Notes: generated from the letters alone by a model not told the origin. Shown: positions 15,811 through 24,497, counted from the stretch's first letter. The stretch: DNA of 40,612 nucleotides from JAZDCJ01 sp036311985 (GCF_036311985.1 NZ_JAZDCJ010000046.1); one strand, 5' to 3'. Numbers and translations: made by a program.

Positions 15811-18800
15811 TCCGCCCGGGCCGGCCCGTCGTCGGGCAGCAGGCACTGGATCCAGCGCAGCCTTCCGTCGATCCACGCCGCTGCGCGGCCCGGGATCCGT
15901 TCACGGAGCACGGGCGCCCGCCATCCCGCGAAGTCACCGTCGGAGGCATGCCGCGGATCGAGCAGGATGACCGAGCCCGGGGCCCTGGCGGCCTGGGCCA
16001 GCGGCAGCTCGGTGAACAGGCGCGACGACGGCTCGGCGGCCATGACGATGCGTGCCCCGGCCGCACGCCAGCCCTCGAGGACGGCGCGCTGTCCCGGGGT
16101 GATGTCGGTCGCGTCGTCGACGAGGACCCAGCGCGGTCCGGCGGCCGGAGTCTCGGGGGCGTCCGGATCGGGCCAGCCCGAGGCCGGTGACAGGACCGCA
16201 GGCCGGCCCGGAAGCAGCTGTGCCAGGCTCCTCAGCGCAGTGCTCTTGCCGCTGCCGGAACCGCCGAGGAGGAGCCCGACGGGCCCGGGGTCCCAAACCC
16301 AGGGGCGGTTGTCGGGTCCCGTCACGGCGAAGGCGTCCACCGTGCCGCCGGCCGTCGGGTGCCGAACGGCCGCCGTCGGCAAGGGCAGCGACCGGGCGGG
16401 CGGGAGGCCGGGTTCCGGCGCCGGAACGGCGGCGTGGCCCGCATCGCGGTCCGCGCCGATGAGCTGCAGGGCCGTGCCGCTCTCGGGCCGGCCAGGACCC
16501 GTGAGGACGCCCCGCCCCCGTACCGCGTCGACCGGGCGCAGGCGCGGCCAGCCGAGGACGGTCTCGGGTCCGAGCCCGAGGGGGCAGTAGACGCGGTGCT
16601 CCGCGAGGGAGAAGTAGCGCGAGGAAGTCAGGTCGCGGTCCCCGAGGACCGCCAGTGCGAGGCCCAGCGATTCAGCGCTGCGGGCCAGTGCGGCCAGACG
16701 GTCGTCGAAGGAGGCGAATCCCGCTCCTCCGAGGGCGGCGGCCCAGGCGGCCAGGCCGGTGACCACGAGGACGCGTTCGGCCCCGGAGTCGGTGGCGGAT
16801 TCCACGAGGGCGAGGACGTCCTCCATCCGTTCGGCGTCGCGTGGCGTGACGACTCCTGCGACGCGCGGCAGCAGCGGGGCCTCCGGGACGAAGCCTGCCC
16901 CGTCCAGGACGTAGACGTGGCACTCGGGCTCCCTCCTGGCCGCGCCCTGGACGAGCTGGCGGGCCAGACCGGCGATCCCGCCGTCGGGACCGCCCGTCGC
17001 CGCGAGCCGGCGCTCGCGGGACGGATCCCAGCACCAGGCGCGCAGGCGCTGTCCGGGGACGTCGTCCAGCAGCCCCAGGGGTACGGACCCGGCCGGGGCG
17101 TCCTGCCGGAAGCGCCTCGGGACGGAGGACAGGGCCGCCGGCAGCCCGGGGGCGAAGACGCGGGCGACGGGCCGGGGCCGGACGTGGCCCGACCCGAGAC
17201 GCGAGAGCCGTTCCACGGGTTGCTCCTCGTGGGTCCGGGGGGAGTCGAAGCGCAGCGGGGCGGGCGTCCGGCCCACGGTGGGAGGGAGGGGCAGCAGCGA
17301 CCATCGGGACTGGGTCCCACCCGCGTGGGCGGCCTGGAACTCGACGGCGTCCTCGGTGCCCCGCCGGAGGTAGGCCCGCCCGGGGAGCCTGCGGTCGATG
17401 GCCGCGGCCGCGGCCGATCCCAGCAGGTCGTTGGAATCGAAGGCGCTGAGGAGGCGCAGGCAGACCACGGCGTTGATGTTCGCCCGGAGGTCGGCGGAGA
17501 CGACGCCCTGGGGGCGCTGGGTCGCCAGCAGCAGGTGGACGCCGAGGGATCGTCCGACAGCGGCGATCCGCAGGAGCTCGGGCAGGGCGCCGGGCAGTTC
17601 GTCGGTCATGATGCGGAACTCGTCCACGACGACGGCGAGGCGGGGCAGCGCCTCGCCTTCCGGCCCCGCCGTCGAGCGGTACGTGGCGTAGTCGGGGGCC
17701 CCGGCGCGTTGGAGCAGCGACTCCCGCCGCTTGAGCTCGACCCCGAGGGACTCCAGGGTCCGTTCCGCCGTGGCGGCCGAGAGGTCCGTCACGATGGCCT
17801 GCGTATGGGGGAGGGACGCGAACGGGCCGAGCGTGGCTCCCCCCTTGAAATCCACCAGGAGGAACGCCAGCTCGTCGGGCCCGTACCGCATGGCCAGGGA
17901 CGTGACGACCGAGCGGACGAGTTCGGACTTGCCGGATCCCGTCGTCCCCGCCACGAGGGCGTGCGGACCGTCTGCGACCAGGTCCAGGACCAGCGGGCCG
18001 GAGCCGGTGGCTCCGAGCTGGACGAGCAGGGAAGAACCGCACGAACCGGTCCATGCACGTGCGGGCTCCTCGAGGGCGACGTGCCGCGGCAACGGGCCGC
18101 TTCCGCCGTGGTCCGCTGCTCCGGTGTCATCCGCCAGGTCTTCGGCGAGCCGGGCCAGGGAGTCGAAGGACATGCCGTCCACGTCCAGGGTTCCCCCTCC
18201 CGATCGTCCGGCGACGTCGTCGCCGCGCCAGCGGGCCGCGGTCGCCTCCAGATGCCAGTCCGGGACCGTGGAGCCCGGGAACCCGTGGAGGAGGAAGGCC
18301 GGGCCGGATTCCCCCGGGCCGGGGACGGCCTCCTGCCAGGCGGCCGCGTCGCCGGCCGCGACGATCGTGGCCGGACGCCGCACTCCGGAGGCCGGGAAGT
18401 CCTCCGGGGCCGCGATGCAGAAGACGTTGCGGACGCGGCGGAGCTGGACCGGCAGCTCCGGAAGGTCTCCAGCGAGGTACACGAGCGGGCCGCCGCCCGC
18501 GGCGCGGACCGCGAGCTGGGCGACGAGCGCGCGGAAGGCCGACGCCGCCGTCGTACCCCGACCCGACACGACGCCGACCCCGCCCGGACGCAGCCCCACC
18601 ACGACAGGACCCTCGGCACGATGCGTCCGCGCCGTGCGCGCGGGGTCGGGCTCGGTGCCCCGGTCCCTGAAGGGGACGTCGATGCCTCCCGAGCCGAGAC
18701 GGAGGACGGCCGGCCCTCCTCCGTCGCCCGGTGCCACGCGTCCGGACGCCGCCGCCAGGGCCAGCGACCCGAGCCCCGGCGCGGCCCCGTCGAGCCGACG

Positions 18801-19556
18801 GACGTAGTCCGCGGACGCCGCGCCGAGCGAGCGGCCCCTGCGTCGCCGCGCCCGCAGCTCGAGCACGGCCGGGATGCCGCCAGTAAACAAGCCGATCGCG
18901 CAGAACGCCAGGAAGATCCAGGTTCCCAGGGTCACGGCCAGCACGACGCCGACGAGCAGCGGCAGCAGGGCGCCCACGAGCATGAGCCACGGGCGGGAGG
19001 GGCCCGGTGGCGGGCCGGGATCAACCGGCTCCGGGAGGCGCCCGGAAACGGGGCCCGACCGTGGCGCGGCATCGAGGCGGAACGCCGTCCCGCCCAGCGT
19101 GAACCGATCGCCGACGCCCAGCCGGCGCTCGCCGGACGTGGAAGGGCGCAAGGTCACCGACGTCCCGTCGACGACGATCCGCGCGTGTTCCCTGGACAGG
19201 GCCGGATCCAGGACGCGTGCGTCCACGTCGCCGCGGCCGAGGGTGTGCGTGCCACGGGCCAAGGGGCGTGCCTGGCCCGCGTCGGGGCCGGAGTCCACGA
19301 CGAGCCAGACCGGGGGCGGGCCCTCCGTGCCCGGCGACGTGCGGGGAAAGGGGGTGACGTGGAGGTGGCCGTGCCTCGGGAGCGGTCCGAGCGCCGGCAG
19401 GGGATCCGCATCGACGTAGTGCGGTGCGGCGCATCCGGCCTGCTCCAAGGCGGCCCCGAGTTCGGCTCCCGTGGGCAGGCCGGGGCCGGGAACCTCGAAA
19501 CGGCGTGTCTCGAGCCCCGCGTCCACGGCCACGGAGACGGTCAGGTGCAGTGTCAT
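15789..19556 (-). CDS. EccC/EssC-like FtsK-SpoIIIE ATPase with N-terminal FHA domain
   Basis: Membrane-anchored motor of 1255 aa. It has an FHA domain (~95-165, with the phosphothreonine-binding LSREHAR), two membrane helices (~190-235), a first ATPase with intact Walker A GTTGSGKSE (~538) and Walker B LAVVVDEF, a degenerate middle ATPase without a Walker A (~790-1010), and a C-terminal ATPase with GGSGSGKST (~1100). FHA plus two helices plus tandem ATPases is the plan of EssC/EccC, the substrate-recognising motor of type VII secretion (family knowledge). No WXG100, EccB, EccD or EccE gene is nearby, so it is an orphan here. The start is ATG 19556 with AGGAGG just before it; GTG 19571 would place that ribosome-binding site inside the gene. 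Divergent from the tad operon. Confidence 0.85.
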   Translation of the reverse strand: MTLHLTVSVAVDAGLETRRFEVPGPGLPTGAELGAALEQAGCAAPHYVDADPLPALGPLPRHGHLHVTPFPRTSPGTEGPPPVWLVVDSGPDAGQARPLARGTHTLGRGDVDARVLDPALSREHARIVVDGTSVTLRPSTSGERRLGVGDRFTLGGTAFRLDAAPRSGPVSGRLPEPVDPGPPPGPSRPWLMLVGALLPLLVGVVLAVTLGTWIFLAFCAIGLFTGGIPAVLELRARRRRGRSLGAASADYVRRLDGAAPGLGSLALAAASGRVAPGDGGGPAVLRLGSGGIDVPFRDRGTEPDPARTARTHRAEGPVVVGLRPGGVGVVSGRGTTAASAFRALVAQLAVRAAGGGPLVYLAGDLPELPVQLRRVRNVFCIAAPEDFPASGVRRPATIVAAGDAAAWQEAVPGPGESGPAFLLHGFPGSTVPDWHLEATAARWRGDDVAGRSGGGTLDVDGMSFDSLARLAEDLADDTGAADHGGSGPLPRHVALEEPARAWTGSCGSSLLVQLGATGSGPLVLDLVADGPHALVAGTTGSGKSELVRSVVTSLAMRYGPDELAFLLVDFKGGATLGPFASLPHTQAIVTDLSAATAERTLESLGVELKRRESLLQRAGAPDYATYRSTAGPEGEALPRLAVVVDEFRIMTDELPGALPELLRIAAVGRSLGVHLLLATQRPQGVVSADLRANINAVVCLRLLSAFDSNDLLGSAAAAAIDRRLPGRAYLRRGTEDAVEFQAAHAGGTQSRWSLLPLPPTVGRTPAPLRFDSPRTHEEQPVERLSRLGSGHVRPRPVARVFAPGLPAALSSVPRRFRQDAPAGSVPLGLLDDVPGQRLRAWCWDPSRERRLAATGGPDGGIAGLARQLVQGAARREPECHVYVLDGAGFVPEAPLLPRVAGVVTPRDAERMEDVLALVESATDSGAERVLVVTGLAAWAAALGGAGFASFDDRLAALARSAESLGLALAVLGDRDLTSSRYFSLAEHRVYCPLGLGPETVLGWPRLRPVDAVRGRGVLTGPGRPESGTALQLIGADRDAGHAAVPAPEPGLPPARSLPLPTAAVRHPTAGGTVDAFAVTGPDNRPWVWDPGPVGLLLGGSGSGKSTALRSLAQLLPGRPAVLSPASGWPDPDAPETPAAGPRWVLVDDATDITPGQRAVLEGWRAAGARIVMAAEPSSRLFTELPLAQAARAPGSVILLDPRHASDGDFAGWRAPVLRERIPGRAAAWIDGRLRWIQCLLPDDGPARADYAERAS

Positions 19557-19628
19557 GTTCCTCCTGTGCACGGTCCGGCCTTCAGAACGCTATCGGGGCG
19601 GAGGGCCCGGCCGGGGCCCGTAATTGAC

Positions 19629-19659
19629 AGCTGTGGAAAACCCGGCGAAATCCACAGCT
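19629..19659. promoter_or_regulatory. 9-bp inverted repeat between the EccC-like gene and the tad operon
   Basis: AGCTGTGGA (19629-19637) and TCCACAGCT (19651-19659) are perfect complements 13 bp apart, so their centres are 22 bp apart, about two helical turns. A consensus -35-like TTGACA (19624-19629) touches the left arm. Each arm contains TGTGGA/TCCACA, the core of a DnaA box, but a dimeric repressor site is equally possible. Confidence 0.55.
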
Positions 19660-19673
19660 CGCGGAGGTCCCGC

Positions 19674-19703
19674 TTGTGAACGTCGTGTCGGCGTGGGTAA
19701 TCT
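19674..19703 (+). promoter_or_regulatory. Probable promoter of the tad operon
   Basis: TTGTGA (19674-19679), 18-bp spacer, TAATCT (19698-19703). This predicts a start near 19710 and a leader of about 70 nt before tadA. A GGGGGGAGG ribosome-binding site precedes the ATG at 19782. Confidence 0.5.
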
Positions 19704-19781
19704 CGCTGGGGAGCTGGAGAATCCATCACATCGACGAAATGGCCGACGCGTCGCGCGGAAGCCCAAGGGGGGAGGTCCGGC

Positions 19782-21008
19782 ATGGACGGCGTCCGCATCA
19801 TCGAGGACGAGGTCCGCGAACTGATCCGTCGGCGCGGACTGGATCCCGCACGCCAGTCGGCCGAAGTGCGCCGGCTGGTCGAGGACGCGGTGCGGGACTA
19901 CGACGCACGATCCCTCGTCGGGCCGCTGCCCCGGCTCGGCGCCTTGGAGGACACGTCCAAGACGGTCTTCGACGCCGTCGCGGGGTTCGGTCCGCTTCAG
20001 CCGCTCCTGGACGATCCAACCGTCGAGGAGATCTGGATCAATTCACCCACCGAGGTCTTCGCGGCCCGCGGCGGCACGTCGGAGCTGACCTCGATCCGCC
20101 TCGACGCCGGCCAGGTCGAGCTGCTCGTGGAGAGGATGCTCAAGTCCTCAGGGCGCCGCCTGGACCTGTCGTCGCCCTTCGTCGACGCCGCGCTGCCCGA
20201 CGGCTCCCGCCTGCACGTCGTCATCCCCGACATCACCCGGCGCCACTGGTCCGTGAACATCCGGAAGTTCATCGCCCGGGCCGTGCGCCTGGATCACCTC
20301 GTCGAGCTCGGATCCCTGACTCCCCAGGCCGCGGGATACCTGCATTCCGCCGTCGCGGCGGGGATGAACATCATGGTTTCCGGCGCCACGCAGGCCGGCA
20401 AGACGACGTTGCTGAACTGCCTCGCGTCCTCGATCGGCAGCCGTGAACGCGTCATCACGATCGAGGAGATCTTCGAACTCAAGGTGAAGCTCCGCGATGT
20501 GGTCTCCATGCAGTGCCGGCAGGCCAACCTCGAAGGCGGCGGCGAGATCGACATGCGCCGGCTCGTCAAGGAGGCCCTGAGGATGCGGCCCGACCGCATC
20601 ATCGTCGGCGAGGTCCGCGAGGCGGAGGCACTGGACATGCTGATCGCCATGAACGCAGGGCTTCCGGCCATGGCCTCGGTCCATGCCAACAGCGCGCGCG
20701 ACGCCATCACCAAGATCTGCACCCTGCCGCTGCTCGCGGGCGAGAACATCTCCTCGCATTTCGTGGTCCCCACCGTCGCCTCCTGCATCGACCTCGTGGT
20801 CCACTGCGAGCGCGCGGTCTCGGGCCGGCGCCAGATCGCCGAGATCGTCAAGCTCGGGCGCCGCGTGGAGAACGGAGTCATCGAGTCCTCCCAGCTGTTC
20901 TCGCGGCGCGACGGCGAGCTCGGGCTGGATGCGTCGGCCGACCTGGGCCACGAGAAGCTGTCCCGGGCCGGCTTCGATCCCCACGAGATGCTGGCGGCAG
21001 CCTCATGA
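19782..21008 (+). CDS. tadA: Tad pilus assembly ATPase (CpaF/TadA)
   Basis: Hexameric secretion ATPase of 408 aa of the type II/IV family that powers assembly of Flp-type pili. After a helical N-domain come the conserved IWINSPTEVF near residue 85, Walker A GATQAGKTT near 201-209, an Asp-box-like VITIEEIFEL, and the Walker B region RMRPDRIIVGEVREAEA near 267-283. A GMNIMVSGATQ start and a histidine-box SVHANSARDAI complete the CpaF pattern. First gene of a seven-gene operon. tadB starts inside its stop codon (ATGA). No TadZ/CpaE, secretin or TadV prepilin peptidase is seen in the window. Confidence 0.93.
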   Translation: MDGVRIIEDEVRELIRRRGLDPARQSAEVRRLVEDAVRDYDARSLVGPLPRLGALEDTSKTVFDAVAGFGPLQPLLDDPTVEEIWINSPTEVFAARGGTSELTSIRLDAGQVELLVERMLKSSGRRLDLSSPFVDAALPDGSRLHVVIPDITRRHWSVNIRKFIARAVRLDHLVELGSLTPQAAGYLHSAVAAGMNIMVSGATQAGKTTLLNCLASSIGSRERVITIEEIFELKVKLRDVVSMQCRQANLEGGGEIDMRRLVKEALRMRPDRIIVGEVREAEALDMLIAMNAGLPAMASVHANSARDAITKICTLPLLAGENISSHFVVPTVASCIDLVVHCERAVSGRRQIAEIVKLGRRVENGVIESSQLFSRRDGELGLDASADLGHEKLSRAGFDPHEMLAAAS

Positions 21009-21859
21009 GCCTGATGCTGGGACTGGTCCTCGGGATCGGGGCGATGATGGTGTGGTGGTCGTTCTGGCCCCGACCACACGGCTCCGCGCGGCCTTCCGGT
21101 CCCGGTCGCGTCCAGTTGCTGCTCCTGCAGGCGGGCATGGAAAAGGTCACCCAGGGGGGATTCGTCTGGGCCTCCACCGTCTGCGGCGTCGTCGTGGCGC
21201 TGCTCGTCTTCCTCTTCACCGCGGGGCCCGTCATCGCGCTGCTCTTCGGGGCCTTCGGAGCGGCCGTGCCCTGGGCGGCCGTGAAGTGGCGCGCGGGACA
21301 GCGGTCGCGGGCCCTGCGCGGTCAGTGGCCCGACGTCGTGGACCACCTGCGCTCGGCCATCCGGGCCGGTTTGTCGCTGCCCGAGGCGCTCGGACAGCTC
21401 GGAACCAAGGGGCCGGAACAGCTGCGTCCGGCCTTCACGGACTTCGCCCTGGACTACCGCGCGACCGCCCGGTTCGACGAGTCCGTGGAACGGCTCCGCC
21501 AGCGACTGGCGGACCCGGTGGCAGACAAGGTCATCGCCGCCCTGCGCATCACGCGCGAGGTCGGCGGATCGGACCTGGGAGAAATGCTCGCGACCCTCGG
21601 AAGCTTCCTGCGGGACAGCGCCCGGACCCGGGGCGAGCTCGAAGCCCGCCAATCCTGGACCGTCAACGCGGCCCGGCTCGCCGTGGCCGCCCCGTGGGTC
21701 ATCCTGCTCCTCCTCGCCAGCCAACCGCAGGCCGTCCGCGCCTACTCGAGCGTCACCGGCGCGCTCGTCCTGCTGGCCGGGCTCGGCATCTCCGTGCTCT
21801 GCTACCGGATCATGCTCCGCATCGGCTCCCTGCCCCAGGAAGAACGGATCATCAAGTGA
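21005..21859 (+). CDS. tadB: Tad pilus inner-membrane platform protein TadB
   Basis: 284-aa type II secretion F-domain protein, one of the two inner-membrane scaffold proteins that couple the ATPase to pilin. It has N-terminal membrane helices (residues 1-18 and ~52-88), the cytoplasmic F domain with SAIRAGLSLPEALGQL near 118-133 and TREVGGSDLGEML near 181-193, and C-terminal helices (~220-275). The ATG at 21005 overlaps the tadA stop by 4 nt and the stop overlaps the GTG of tadC, so the three are tightly coupled. Confidence 0.88.
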   Translation: MSLMLGLVLGIGAMMVWWSFWPRPHGSARPSGPGRVQLLLLQAGMEKVTQGGFVWASTVCGVVVALLVFLFTAGPVIALLFGAFGAAVPWAAVKWRAGQRSRALRGQWPDVVDHLRSAIRAGLSLPEALGQLGTKGPEQLRPAFTDFALDYRATARFDESVERLRQRLADPVADKVIAALRITREVGGSDLGEMLATLGSFLRDSARTRGELEARQSWTVNAARLAVAAPWVILLLLASQPQAVRAYSSVTGALVLLAGLGISVLCYRIMLRIGSLPQEERIIK

Positions 21860-22800
21860 GCGCGCCCGTGGCCTGGGCCGTCTTCGCCGGCCTCGCACTC
21901 GGAGGCGGACTGTGGCTCGCCTTCGTACGGCTTCCTGCCATGCGCCAGACCAGCTTCGCCGACCGGGTCGCGCCGCAGCTGCGCTCGGGGCGGACCGATT
22001 CGCGGCTCTTGGCCGGAAGCCAGGTCGGGCGCGAATCCCCGTTCGGCCCGCTCGGACGGATCTTCGCCCCGATCCTGCTGGACGCCGTCGCGTGGCTCAA
22101 CCGGATCAATCCGCTCGGCGAATCGCTCGATCAACGACTCAAGAAGGCCGGCCTGTCGATCGGGGCGGCGGACTTCCGGGCCCAGCAGCTCGTCTGGGCC
22201 GGCCTCGGATTCCTGGCCTCGACGGCCTACCTCGTCTTCTCCGCGGTGGCGGGCCGCTTCAATCCGGCCTTGGCCGTCGTCCTGGTCGTCGGGGCAACCG
22301 CAGGGGGGTTCCTCCTGCGCGAGTGGTACCTCGGCGAGCAGATCCAACGGCGGGGCCGCAGGATCCTGGGGCAGTTCCCGGGAACCGCCGAGCTCATGGC
22401 GCTGGCCGTCGGGGCCGGCGAGAGCACAATCGGGGCGATCGAACGGATCGGACGGACCTCGAAGGGCGATCTGGCCGACGAGTTCACGGCCACGCTGGCC
22501 GAGGTCCGGGCCGGCGTCCCGCTGGCAGAGGCGCTGCGGCGGCTCGAGGGCCGCGTCGAGCTGCCCGCCATGACGCGCTTCGTCGACGCAATCAACGTGG
22601 CCTCCGAACGCGGTACGCCGATCGCCGGCGTCTTGCGCGCCCAGGCCCAGGACGTCCGCGACGCGGCCAAGCGCGAGCTGATGGAGACCGCTGGCAAGAA
22701 GGAGATCGGCATGCTGGCGCCCGTCGTCTTCGGGATCCTGCCGCTGACCATCGTGTTCGCCGTCTATCCGGGCCTCTCACTGCTGGACCTGAACCTGTGA
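21856..22800 (+). CDS. tadC: Tad pilus inner-membrane platform protein TadC
   Basis: 314-aa second F-domain protein of the Tad machine. An N-terminal helix (residues 5-22) is followed by two central helices (~113-150), the F domain with MALAVGAGESTIGAIERIG near 180-198 and AEVRAGVPLAEAL near 215-227, and a C-terminal helix (PVVFGILPLTIVFAVYPG). The conserved LMETAGKKEIGML motif before the last helix is typical of TadC. GTG start overlapping the tadB stop (GTGA). The pilin gene follows after 65 nt. Confidence 0.88.
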   Translation: MSAPVAWAVFAGLALGGGLWLAFVRLPAMRQTSFADRVAPQLRSGRTDSRLLAGSQVGRESPFGPLGRIFAPILLDAVAWLNRINPLGESLDQRLKKAGLSIGAADFRAQQLVWAGLGFLASTAYLVFSAVAGRFNPALAVVLVVGATAGGFLLREWYLGEQIQRRGRRILGQFPGTAELMALAVGAGESTIGAIERIGRTSKGDLADEFTATLAEVRAGVPLAEALRRLEGRVELPAMTRFVDAINVASERGTPIAGVLRAQAQDVRDAAKRELMETAGKKEIGMLAPVVFGILPLTIVFAVYPGLSLLDLNL

Positions 22801-22865
22801 CCAGGCACCGCCGTGACGGCGGGCCACCGACGAAAACCACTGAACCACCAACGAAAGGCACGACG

Positions 22866-23102
22866 ATGAAGCACTCACTGAGCCGGGCCCAGGAAGCCGT
22901 GATGGGCGCCTTCCTCGGGGCGATGGCACACCTCGGAGGATGTGTAGACAGGCTCCGGCGCGACGAAAGGGGAGATGTTCCGGGCTGGGTGATGATCACG
23001 CTCATGTCCGCCGTTTTGGTCGCCGCGCTGCTGGCCATTGCCGGTCCGCGCCTGGCCGAGCTCTTCGAGCAGGCCATCAACAGGGTCTCCGGCCTGGGCT
23101 GA
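22866..23102 (+). CDS. Flp-like pilin subunit, atypical
   Basis: 78-aa protein with a polar N-terminal ~38 residues, then RGDVPGWVMITLMS leading into one hydrophobic helix (about 42-60) and a short amphipathic tail. Size and place between tadC and tadE fit the major Flp pilin. The segment before the helix is short and ends in Gly-Asp-Val-Pro-Gly, but the usual Glu at +5 with adjacent Tyr (GxxxxEY) is missing, so processing may differ from classical prepilins. ATG 22866 has GAAAGG upstream. A pilin identity rests mainly on position and on the helix. Confidence 0.65.
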   Translation: MKHSLSRAQEAVMGAFLGAMAHLGGCVDRLRRDERGDVPGWVMITLMSAVLVAALLAIAGPRLAELFEQAINRVSGLG

Positions 23103-23111
23103 GGACCGTCC

Positions 23112-23510
23112 GTGCACCAGGGACCCCCAGAGGCGGCCGGGCCCGGCCAGGACGGGTCGGCCGTCGCCGAATTCGTCATGGTCGTCGCCCTCCTGACGGC
23201 CGTGTTCCTCTCCGTGGTCCAGCTGGCCCTCGTCCTGCACGTGCGCAACACGCTCGTCGACGCCGCCGCGGCCGGCGCGCGCTACGGCACGCTCGCGGAC
23301 CGCTCTCCGGCCGAGGGCGCGCAACGCACGCGGGACATCATCGGCTCGAGCCTCAGCCCGGCCTTCGCCCACGGCGTCAGCCACGAGACAGGAACGAGCG
23401 GTGGACAGCCGTCCCTGCGCATCACCGTCGACACGCATCTGCCCCTCATCGGGTTCCTTCCGCTGTTCGGAACCCTCGAGGTCCACGGCGAGGCTGTCCG
23501 CTATGGGTGA
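23112..23510 (+). CDS. tadE: TadE-family pseudopilin
   Basis: 132 aa. The start QDGSAVAEFVMVVALLTAVFL (residues 13-33) is the TadE prepilin-like signal with Glu shortly after a Gly-Ser, followed by one membrane helix and a periplasmic/exported domain with the AGARYGT motif near 55-61 common to TadE proteins. TadE-type minor pilins are needed for Flp pilus assembly (family knowledge). The start is GTG 23112, 9 nt after the pilin stop. Its 3' end overlaps the next gene by 8 nt. Confidence 0.8.
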   Translation: MHQGPPEAAGPGQDGSAVAEFVMVVALLTAVFLSVVQLALVLHVRNTLVDAAAAGARYGTLADRSPAEGAQRTRDIIGSSLSPAFAHGVSHETGTSGGQPSLRITVDTHLPLIGFLPLFGTLEVHGEAVRYG

Positions 23511-23955
23511 GCCCGCGGCGCGACTGGTCGGCGCCGCCCGGCGGCTGCGCGACGGCGAGCAGGGATCGGCCGTGATCGAGTTCGTGTTCCTCGGTGTTGT
23601 CCTGCTGGTGCCGCTGGCTTACCTCATCATCACCGCGTCGCAGGTGCAGGCGGCCTCGTACGCGGCCGTAGGCGCGGCGGACCACGCCGCCAAGGTCTTC
23701 GTCGGTGCACCCGACGAGGCCACGGCCCGCGCGCGGGCCCAGGACGCCGCCGCCCGCGGGGCCTCTGCCATGGGACTCCCGGCCTCGTCGGCCACGCTGA
23801 GCTACTCCTGCAGCGGTCCCTGCCTGGAACCCGGAACCACCGTCACGGTCGAGGTCGAGGTGGCCATCGAGCTGCCGCTCCTGCCTCCGGGGGTCAACGC
23901 CGGGATCGGTTCGGCCTCCGCCACGGCCACCCACCGCGTGGAGCGCTTCGGATGA
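23503..23955 (+). CDS. TadE/TadF-like pseudopilin
   Basis: 150 aa. After a short basic N-terminus, EQGSAVIEFVFLGVVLLVPLAYL (about 19-41) repeats the prepilin-like plan with Glu after Gly-Ser-Ala. A globular domain follows with a Cys-Ser-Gly-Pro-Cys pair near 104-108, probably a disulfide outside the membrane. Start ATG 23503 overlaps the tadE stop; upstream in-frame codons belong to tadE. Its stop overlaps the next start as ATGA. It is the second of three pseudopilins in a row. Confidence 0.75.
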   Translation: MGEPAARLVGAARRLRDGEQGSAVIEFVFLGVVLLVPLAYLIITASQVQAASYAAVGAADHAAKVFVGAPDEATARARAQDAAARGASAMGLPASSATLSYSCSGPCLEPGTTVTVEVEVAIELPLLPPGVNAGIGSASATATHRVERFG

Positions 23956-24407
23956 GCCGCCGTGACGCCCGTCCGCCGTCCCCCTCCGGCGAGGAGGGGC
24001 AGACGATGATCCTCGTCATCGGCTACGTCGTGATCGCGCTGCTGACCATCAGCGCCATGCTGGCGGCGACCGCGGTCAACCTCGAGGCCCGCCGGCTCCT
24101 GAGCGTCGCGGACGGAGCGGCCACCGCGGCGGCGGACGACTTCTCGCTGGACCCCTCGGCCGAGGACGTCTCGCTCCGGCTCTCCGACGCCGCCGTCGAG
24201 TCGACCGTCCGCGGCTATCTCACCGACACCCGGGCCGCCGCCCGGTTCCGCGGTCTCGGCATCGGGGCGGCCGAGGCCCACGGGGACGGCACGACGGCGT
24301 ACGTCCGCCTCACCGCGGTCGCCGACCCGCCCATCGTCGGCTGGTTCGTCCCCGGGGGAGTGCCCATCACGGTCGAGTCGAGTTCCCGCTCCGTCCTCTC
24401 GCGCTGA
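23952..24407 (+). CDS. TadG/secretion-neighbourhood pilin-like protein
   Basis: 151 aa. EEGQTMILVIGYVVIALLTIS (about 14-34) is a TadG-type N-terminal helix. DGAATAAADDF near 54-64 corresponds to the conserved region after the helix in TadG/Flp-associated proteins, the 'helicase/secretion neighborhood TadE-like' group of actinobacteria. It lacks the long von Willebrand domain of full TadG. ATG 23952 overlaps the previous stop by 4 nt, so it is the last translationally coupled gene of the tad operon. Confidence 0.75.
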   Translation: MSRRDARPPSPSGEEGQTMILVIGYVVIALLTISAMLAATAVNLEARRLLSVADGAATAAADDFSLDPSAEDVSLRLSDAAVESTVRGYLTDTRAAARFRGLGIGAAEAHGDGTTAYVRLTAVADPPIVGWFVPGGVPITVESSSRSVLSR

Positions 24408-24419
24408 CGCCCCGCCCTA

Positions 24420-24437
24420 TCGCGCCCACGGGCGCGA
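24420..24437 (+). terminator. Possible terminator of the tad operon
   Basis: TCGCGCCC-AC-GGGCGCGA (8 complementary bp, realistically 7 bp with a 4-nt loop), 12 bp after the last tad stop. No T-run. Confidence 0.55.
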
Positions 24438-24482
24438 GTCCGTCGCGGCGGAGTGGACACGGGGCGGCCGAGCCCCATGACG

Positions 24483-24488
24483 TAGGCT
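24483..24488 (+). promoter_or_regulatory. Possible prfB -10 box (TAGGCT)
   Basis: TAGGCT lies 9 nt before the prfB ATG, and no Shine-Dalgarno sequence fits between. The message is therefore probably leaderless or nearly so. The -35 is not clear. Confidence 0.45.
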
Positions 24489-24497
24489 AGACGCACC

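Noticed and set aside
19629..19659. Replication origin suggested by DnaA-box-like arms
   Set aside because: Only two boxes, no dnaA/dnaN neighbours and no AT-rich unwinding region; kept only as an operator candidate.
16359..19679. 1106-codon + strand frame opposite the EccC-like gene
   Set aside because: Arg/Gly/Glu-rich composition without domains; the minus strand has FHA and FtsK motifs.
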